9,621 nucleotides of DNA, taken from positions 1 through 9,621 of the forward strand of contig JAYTQU010000245.1 in the NCBI GenBank assembly GCA_043746555.1. Reading direction: 5' to 3'. The translations under genes were made by a program, and so were the position numbers. The DNA comes from CAZQYC01 sp043746555 (lineage in GTDB: Bacteria; Pseudomonadota; Gammaproteobacteria; Steroidobacterales; Steroidobacteraceae). Below the pieces are notes generated by a model that saw nothing but the letters and a program-made list of their open reading frames with translations, ran no database searches and was not told the DNA's origin. How positions within the stretch are numbered: the stretch's first letter is position 1; every line of letters begins with the position of its first letter. Positions 5,843 to 9,621 of this stretch are shown piece by piece.

Positions 5843-7072
5843 ATGCTCAATCGCCTTTGGCTCGCTTTCTTCCTCACGGCATTCGCGGCCGCGTTGGGCC
5901 AATGGTTGATCGGCAACAATCCGGGCGTGTTTGCCGCAATCGTCGCCAGCCTTTTCGATATGGCGAAGCTTTCCGTCGAGGTCATGGTGCTGTTGTTTGG
6001 CACGCTGACTCTGTGGTTAGGTCTATTGCGGATTGCCGAACGAGCCGGATTGGTTGAGAAGCTTGCGCGACTACTCGGTCCGCTGTTTGCGCGACTGATG
6101 CCCGAGGTGCCGCGCGGTCACAGTGTGATCGGTCTGATCACGCTGAACTTCACCGCCAACGCGCTCAATCTCGACAATGCGGCCACGCCCATCGGGCTGC
6201 GCGCAATGCGCGAATTGCAAGAGCTGAATCGCGATCCACTTACGGCCAGTAATGCGCAAATATTGTTCCTGGTGCTCAACGCCTCATCGCTGACCGTGTT
6301 GCCGGTCAATATTTTTATGTATCGCTTGCAGCAGGGCGCGAGCGATCCGACGTTGGTGTACTTGCCGATCTTGCTCGCCACTAGTGCATCGACGCTGGTT
6401 GGCTTCTTGAGCGTCGCGGTGATGCAGCGCTTGAAAATCTGGGATGCGGTTGTGCTGACATGGCTGATTGGAACCGCGCTGGTGCTCGGTGCGTTAATCG
6501 CATTTCTTTCGACGTTGACCGCAGCCGCGCTGGCGTCGACGTCGTCGCTGCTCGGTAATCTCGCGTTGTTCTCGATTGTGATTTGCTTCTTACTTGCGGG
6601 CGCTTTCAAGAAGGTGCCGGTATACGAAACGTTTATCGACGGCGCCAAACAAGGTTTCGATGTCGCCAAGAACTTGTTGCCATATTTGGTCGCCATGCTG
6701 TGCGCCGTGGGCGTTCTCCGTGCATCGGGCGCGCTCGATTATGCGCTCGACGGTGTGCGTTGGTTGGTTCATCGAGGTGGATTCGACGCGCGCTGGATCG
6801 ATGCGATGCCAACCGCGTTGGTCAAACCTTTATCCGGTAGCGCGGCGCGCGCGATGCTCATCGAAACGATGCAGCATCACGGCGTCGATAGTTTCCCTGC
6901 GTTAGTCGCCGCGACTGTTCAAGGCAGCACCGAAACAACTTTCTACGTGCTCGCCGTTTACTTCGGCGCTGTCGGGATTCAACGAGCGCGACATGCGGTG
7001 GGCTGTGCTTTGTTGGCCGATTTCGCTGGAGTGGTTGCGTCGATAGCCGTGTGCTATTGGTTTTTTGGGTAG
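5843..7072 (+). CDS. Fused SpmA-SpmB spore-maturation-type membrane protein (nucleoside recognition/Gate domains)
   Basis: This 409-residue polytopic inner-membrane protein joins two proteins that are separate in Bacillus. The SpmA-like half (about 1-205) has LWLGLLRIAERAGL (57-70), the conserved PEVPRGHS (87-94), NFTANALNLDNAATPIGL (102-119), and a hydrophobic segment with LNASSLTVLPVN (145-156). The SpmB-like half (about 235-409) has VYETFIDGAKQGFDVA (260-275), LLPYLVAML (278-286), VKPLSGSAARA (327-337), and QGSTETTFYVLAVYFG (360-375). In Bacillus SpmA and SpmB are needed for full spore-core dehydration; the Gate/nucleoside-recognition fold hints at transport of a small solute. Non-sporulating bacteria often carry such proteins with no assigned role. 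About 90 bp separates it from the divergent reductase. No clear Shine-Dalgarno precedes the ATG, though it fits the family start. The stop lies close to the remains of a GST gene. Confidence 0.92.
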   Translation: MLNRLWLAFFLTAFAAALGQWLIGNNPGVFAAIVASLFDMAKLSVEVMVLLFGTLTLWLGLLRIAERAGLVEKLARLLGPLFARLMPEVPRGHSVIGLITLNFTANALNLDNAATPIGLRAMRELQELNRDPLTASNAQILFLVLNASSLTVLPVNIFMYRLQQGASDPTLVYLPILLATSASTLVGFLSVAVMQRLKIWDAVVLTWLIGTALVLGALIAFLSTLTAAALASTSSLLGNLALFSIVICFLLAGAFKKVPVYETFIDGAKQGFDVAKNLLPYLVAMLCAVGVLRASGALDYALDGVRWLVHRGGFDARWIDAMPTALVKPLSGSAARAMLIETMQHHGVDSFPALVAATVQGSTETTFYVLAVYFGAVGIQRARHAVGCALLADFAGVVASIAVCYWFFG

Positions 7073-7113
7073 GGTGTCGACGAGCACGCTGTGTTTCGGC
7101 CATTTACCATACG

Positions 7114-7308
7114 CGATTCACAAATGTAGGTACCGTCGTCCAATTCAAGCGCCGGCACCTGAGCGAGCGGATTAATCGCTCGATACGCTAATTTCTTTTC
7201 TATCGATCTCAAGTCAACGTCGACTAGTGGAATGTCGAGTCGTTTCTCGCGCATCAACATCACAACGCGTAATGGGTTTGGCACCATCGGACCGGTGAAT
7301 AGACGCAT
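7114..7308 (-). pseudogene. Glutathione S-transferase, N-terminal fragment only
   Basis: ATG 7306-7308 opens a frame whose first 65 residues are a clear GST N-terminal thioredoxin-like domain: MRLFTGPMVPNPLRVVML (1-18), then AYRAINPLAQVPALELDDG (41-59), with the cis-Pro of QVPAL and ending in YICES (61-65), the glutathione-contacting E-S pair. The expected next segment (typically MAICRYLE) and the whole C-terminal helical domain are missing. The frame continues with 19 unrelated residues (RMVNGRN and on) to a stop at 7054-7056, inside the end of the convergent SpmA-SpmB gene. A full GST is about 200 residues, so this is a remnant left by deletion. It lies 22 bp behind the methyltransferase gene and may still be transcribed from it. 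Confidence 0.85.
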
Positions 7309-7330
7309 GTTCCGCTCTGGTTATCTGTGG

Positions 7331-8170
7331 TTATGCTGCTCGTCGCGCTGTCACGATCCAGACCGCGCCGTTAAGCGCGAATGCTTCATTTTGTTTGCGT
7401 GTTTCCAAGAACGGAATCAACGCATCAATGACACTTTCGACAGCAACATTCTGTTCGCGCATCACGCGGCCGATCGGGCCCATGCGCGCTAGAAAGCCGG
7501 CGACTTCTTGCGCATTGTTGCCGGTCAACGGCAAGCGACCGTCCCAGGGAGTGAAGTTCACGTCGCGCCAACCGGCTTTATCTAAAAATGTACTGACGTA
7601 AGTTTGATCGGCGAAGGCGAAGGGTCCCGGCGCGGTGGGATCGGGTTTGACTTCGGGTGGCGTGAACAAATGCGATACCGCCTTCATGAGTCCGCCGCCC
7701 ATGTCGTTTTCTTTTGGGCTGCGCCAACATGCAAACGTTAACACGCCACCGGGTTTGATCGACTGCAAGATGTTGGCGAACGCTGCCGTCGGATCGTCGA
7801 AGAACATGACGCCGAAACGCGAGACGATGGCATCGACCGGCTCATCGGCTCGCCAAGTTGATGCATCTGCTTGACGAAATAGCGCGCGCGATTTTCGCTC
7901 ACCGGCACGTCGCTCCGCGTTTTGAATAAGCGGCTTGGAGATGTCGAGCCCCGTGGCTTGTCCCGTATTGCCAACTCGTGCTTGCGCGGCAAGCGTCAAT
8001 GCGCCGGATCCGCAACCGATATCGAGCACACTATCGCCGACTTTGAGTTTCGAGTGCGCGATCACCGCATCGCCGACTTCGCGTAGCAGGGAATCGAGCG
8101 CCTCGGCTTGCGTTACCCAGGTTGCTCCGGCTTCGCCGTTCCAGTATTCGATTTGATCGGTGTTCGGCAT
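7331..8170 (-). CDS. Class I SAM-dependent methyltransferase
   Basis: This 279-residue Rossmann-type methyltransferase transfers a methyl group from S-adenosylmethionine. Motif I is VLDIGCGSGALTLA (48-61), the acidic residue of motif II is Asp76 (GLDIS), a RQADAS segment supplies the third SAM-binding acidic position, and the motif IV/V region shows SRFGVMFFDDP followed by LKPGG-like IKPGGVLTFACW. The N-terminus IEYWNGEAGATWV is typical of a widespread uncharacterised group of these enzymes; the acceptor is unknown. I set the start at ATG 8168-8170, where the conserved block begins (AGAGA about 7 nt upstream, weak). An in-frame start at 8236 would add 22 residues not seen in the family. The truncated GST follows on the same strand; the alcohol dehydrogenase is divergent across a 173-bp gap. 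Confidence 0.9.
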   Translation of the reverse strand: MPNTDQIEYWNGEAGATWVTQAEALDSLLREVGDAVIAHSKLKVGDSVLDIGCGSGALTLAAQARVGNTGQATGLDISKPLIQNAERRAGERKSRALFRQADASTWRADEPVDAIVSRFGVMFFDDPTAAFANILQSIKPGGVLTFACWRSPKENDMGGGLMKAVSHLFTPPEVKPDPTAPGPFAFADQTYVSTFLDKAGWRDVNFTPWDGRLPLTGNNAQEVAGFLARMGPIGRVMREQNVAVESVIDALIPFLETRKQNEAFALNGAVWIVTARRAA

Positions 8171-8343
8171 GGGGCTATCTCTGTTGAAGTCACTTGGGTG
8201 ATTAGACGTGATGAGTGGGAATCTTATTGCAGGCAATGCGTCGTGGATGGATCAATCTTATCCCTTGGCGAAGGATGGTTGTGATATCAGTTCCCAAGTT
8301 GGATTAGCATTCGCTTCCGCAATGGGAAAAGTGAGCAAATGCC
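8171..8343. other. Divergent intergenic region between methyltransferase and alcohol dehydrogenase
   Basis: This 173-bp region must hold the promoters of both genes. I found no convincing -35/-10 pair. It contains the octamer AATCTTAT twice in direct orientation (8220-8227 and 8254-8261) and the 10-mer GTGATGAGTG (8208-8217) shared, inverted, with the heptamer repeat at 4808-4835. Confidence 0.5.
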
Positions 8344-9561
8344 ATGTCGGCACACGATACATCGGGTCGAATTGCAGCGCGAGCGGGTACACCGACGTCC
8401 GGCCACTATCTCATGCAAGCGCAAGAGCGAGTGACGTTCGGCGTGCCCGTTGATGTTGCCGTTATCGATGATGTCGTTCGCTATAGCGCATCGCGCGTAT
8501 TTGTCACCTCGACACGTTCACTGGCAGGATTGAAAGACGGTCCTGTGCAACGTATTGAAAAGGCGCTCGGTCAGCGGCACGTCGGAACGTTTTCTGCAAT
8601 TCGCGCACACAGTCCGCGCGAAGATGTGATTGCCGCAGCGAACGCGGCGCGCGAGGCTCGCGCCGATGTGCTGATCGCAGTCGGCGGTGGGTCGGTGATC
8701 GATGCAACTAAAGCCGTGCAAATTTGTTTGTGGTTGGGATTGGATTCGCCGCAAGCAATGGAGCCGTATCGCAACGGCGCAGTCGCAGACATGGCGAAGA
8801 AGATCGCTCCGCCGACCGATGCAATTCGCATGATCTCGGTATCGACAACCTTGTCGGCATCGGAGTTTACCTCGCAAGCGGGCGTGACCGACGCGGCGCT
8901 CAATGCTAAACAGTCGTTCGCGCATCGTCTTTGCGTGCCACGTTCCGTGATTCTCGATCCCGCAGCGACACTCGATACGCCGTTGTGGTTATTGTTTTGC
9001 ACCGGCATTCGCGCTGTCGATCACGCGGTCGAGTCGTATTGTTCACCGCTCGCAAATCCGGCGACGGAACCATCGTCGTTGCAAGGCTTGCGCTTGTTGG
9101 CGCATTCGTTGCGTGCAATCAAGAACGATCCAAACGATTTATCCGCGCGACTCGAAGCGCAGTTTGGAATGTGGCAATCGATTGCAGCAAGTGCGGCAGG
9201 CGTATCGATGGGCGCGAGTCACGGTATCGGTTATGTGCTCGGTGCGACTTACGGCGTTGCACATGGACATACCTCCTGCGTGATGTTGCCGGCGGTTCTT
9301 CGCTGGAACAGCGCGGTCAATGCGCAGCGACAACGAGCGCTGTCTGCGGCGATGAATGCGCCTGAACGAACTGCTGCCGATTTGATCGCCGAGTTAATTC
9401 AATCCCTTGATCAACCCGGATCGTTGCGTGATGTAAGCATCAAGCGCGAACACTTCGACGACATCGCAACGCGCGCGTTGTCTTACGGCCCTGTGCAGAA
9501 AAATCCGCGAGCGATTCGGACTCGCGAAGCTGTGTTGGAGATTTTGGAGCTTGCATGGTGA
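8344..9561 (+). CDS. Iron-containing alcohol dehydrogenase, maleylacetate-reductase-like
   Basis: This 405-residue protein of the group III (iron-type) alcohol dehydrogenase family is a cytoplasmic, NAD(P)H-dependent oxidoreductase; the closest named relatives by motif are maleylacetate reductases of aromatic catabolism. The N-terminal nucleotide-binding domain has QERVTFG (27-33) and VGGGSVID (113-120). VSTTLSASEFT (166-176) corresponds to the family PTT-S-SE-T motif. Of the four canonical metal ligands (Asp, His, His, His), the three His positions are His227 (AVDHAVE), His293 (GASHGIG) and His307 (GVAHGHTSC), with the expected 14-residue spacing of the last two. The Asp position is Arg223, so metal binding is uncertain. 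The start at 8344 gives a slightly long N-terminus; ATG 8413 is possible but would cut just before QERVTFG. No clear Shine-Dalgarno. It is divergent from the methyltransferase. Confidence 0.9.
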   Translation: MSAHDTSGRIAARAGTPTSGHYLMQAQERVTFGVPVDVAVIDDVVRYSASRVFVTSTRSLAGLKDGPVQRIEKALGQRHVGTFSAIRAHSPREDVIAAANAAREARADVLIAVGGGSVIDATKAVQICLWLGLDSPQAMEPYRNGAVADMAKKIAPPTDAIRMISVSTTLSASEFTSQAGVTDAALNAKQSFAHRLCVPRSVILDPAATLDTPLWLLFCTGIRAVDHAVESYCSPLANPATEPSSLQGLRLLAHSLRAIKNDPNDLSARLEAQFGMWQSIAASAAGVSMGASHGIGYVLGATYGVAHGHTSCVMLPAVLRWNSAVNAQRQRALSAAMNAPERTAADLIAELIQSLDQPGSLRDVSIKREHFDDIATRALSYGPVQKNPRAIRTREAVLEILELAW

Positions 9562-9621
9562 CTACGCTTATTTCGGCGGGGCGACTGAGAGCGGAGATTG
9601 TTTTCCGAACCGTCGTAAACC
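9555..9621 (+). CDS. Possible start of a next gene, or non-coding edge
   Basis: ATG at 9555-9557 overlaps the end of the alcohol dehydrogenase and stays open to the window edge (22 codons, beginning MVTTLISAGRLRAEI), which would fit translational coupling. Equally possible is a convergent gene: on the minus strand a frame ending at TAA (9568-9570) is open to the edge and would encode a C-terminus ending in SVAPPK. Neither short piece matches a family I recognise. Confidence 0.25.
   Translation, partial: MVTTLISAGRLRAEIVFRTVVN

Noticed and set aside
6118..6696. A 192-residue minus-strand open frame
   Set aside because: It is the antisense shadow of the SpmA-SpmB gene, whose motifs cover the same bases.
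8171..8236. N-terminal extension of the methyltransferase
   Set aside because: The 22 extra residues are not family-like; the conserved block starts at the ATG at 8168-8170.
3762..9621. Aromatic-degradation operon built from the hydrolase-family protein, GST, reductases and maleylacetate-reductase-like enzyme
   Set aside because: The genes are on different strands in separate units, two are defective, and no ring-hydroxylating or ring-cleaving enzyme is present.

Overview
The window looks like a metabolic stretch of a Pseudomonadota chromosome, most likely a gammaproteobacterium. The grounds are moderate GC with many TCG/CGA codons, a short PpnP-type nucleoside phosphorylase, a one-piece SpmA-SpmB membrane protein, a Spinster-type MFS carrier, and acyl-CoA and aromatic-type catabolic enzymes. 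This is inference from gene content; there is no rRNA or other taxonomic marker. No tRNA, rRNA, CRISPR array, transposase or phage gene was seen.

Left part (1-3761), all on the minus strand. In transcription order these are a Spinster-like MFS transporter (TTG start with a good Shine-Dalgarno), a short-chain dehydrogenase, and an acyl-CoA carboxylase carboxyltransferase subunit that runs off the left edge. The order suggests import or export of a lipid-like or hydrophobic substrate, oxidation of an alcohol or ketone, and handling of a CoA thioester. That link is inferred.

Middle (3762-5753). A divergent ppnP (plus) ends tail-to-tail with a dienelactone-hydrolase-family protein (minus), and their stop codons interlock. 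That hydrolase-family protein lacks the internal segment carrying the catalytic nucleophile. It lies downstream of a ketopantoate-reductase-family gene. Between those two is a run of degenerate heptamers that contains the stop codon of one gene and the probable GTG start of the next.

Right part (5754-9621). A fused SpmA-SpmB protein (plus) is transcribed divergently from the reductase. Next is a 3'-truncated glutathione S-transferase fragment (minus), lying directly behind a class I SAM-dependent methyltransferase (minus). Divergent from the methyltransferase is an iron-containing alcohol dehydrogenase / maleylacetate-reductase-like gene (plus). The right edge carries only a possible gene end or start.

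The most notable items are the hydrolase without its nucleophile, two heptamer tandem repeats in gene junctions (one with an inverted arm), active-site substitutions in the SDR and the iron-type dehydrogenase, the SpmA-SpmB fusion in a probably non-sporulating organism, and the decayed GST. I see no clear new defence or mobile system.
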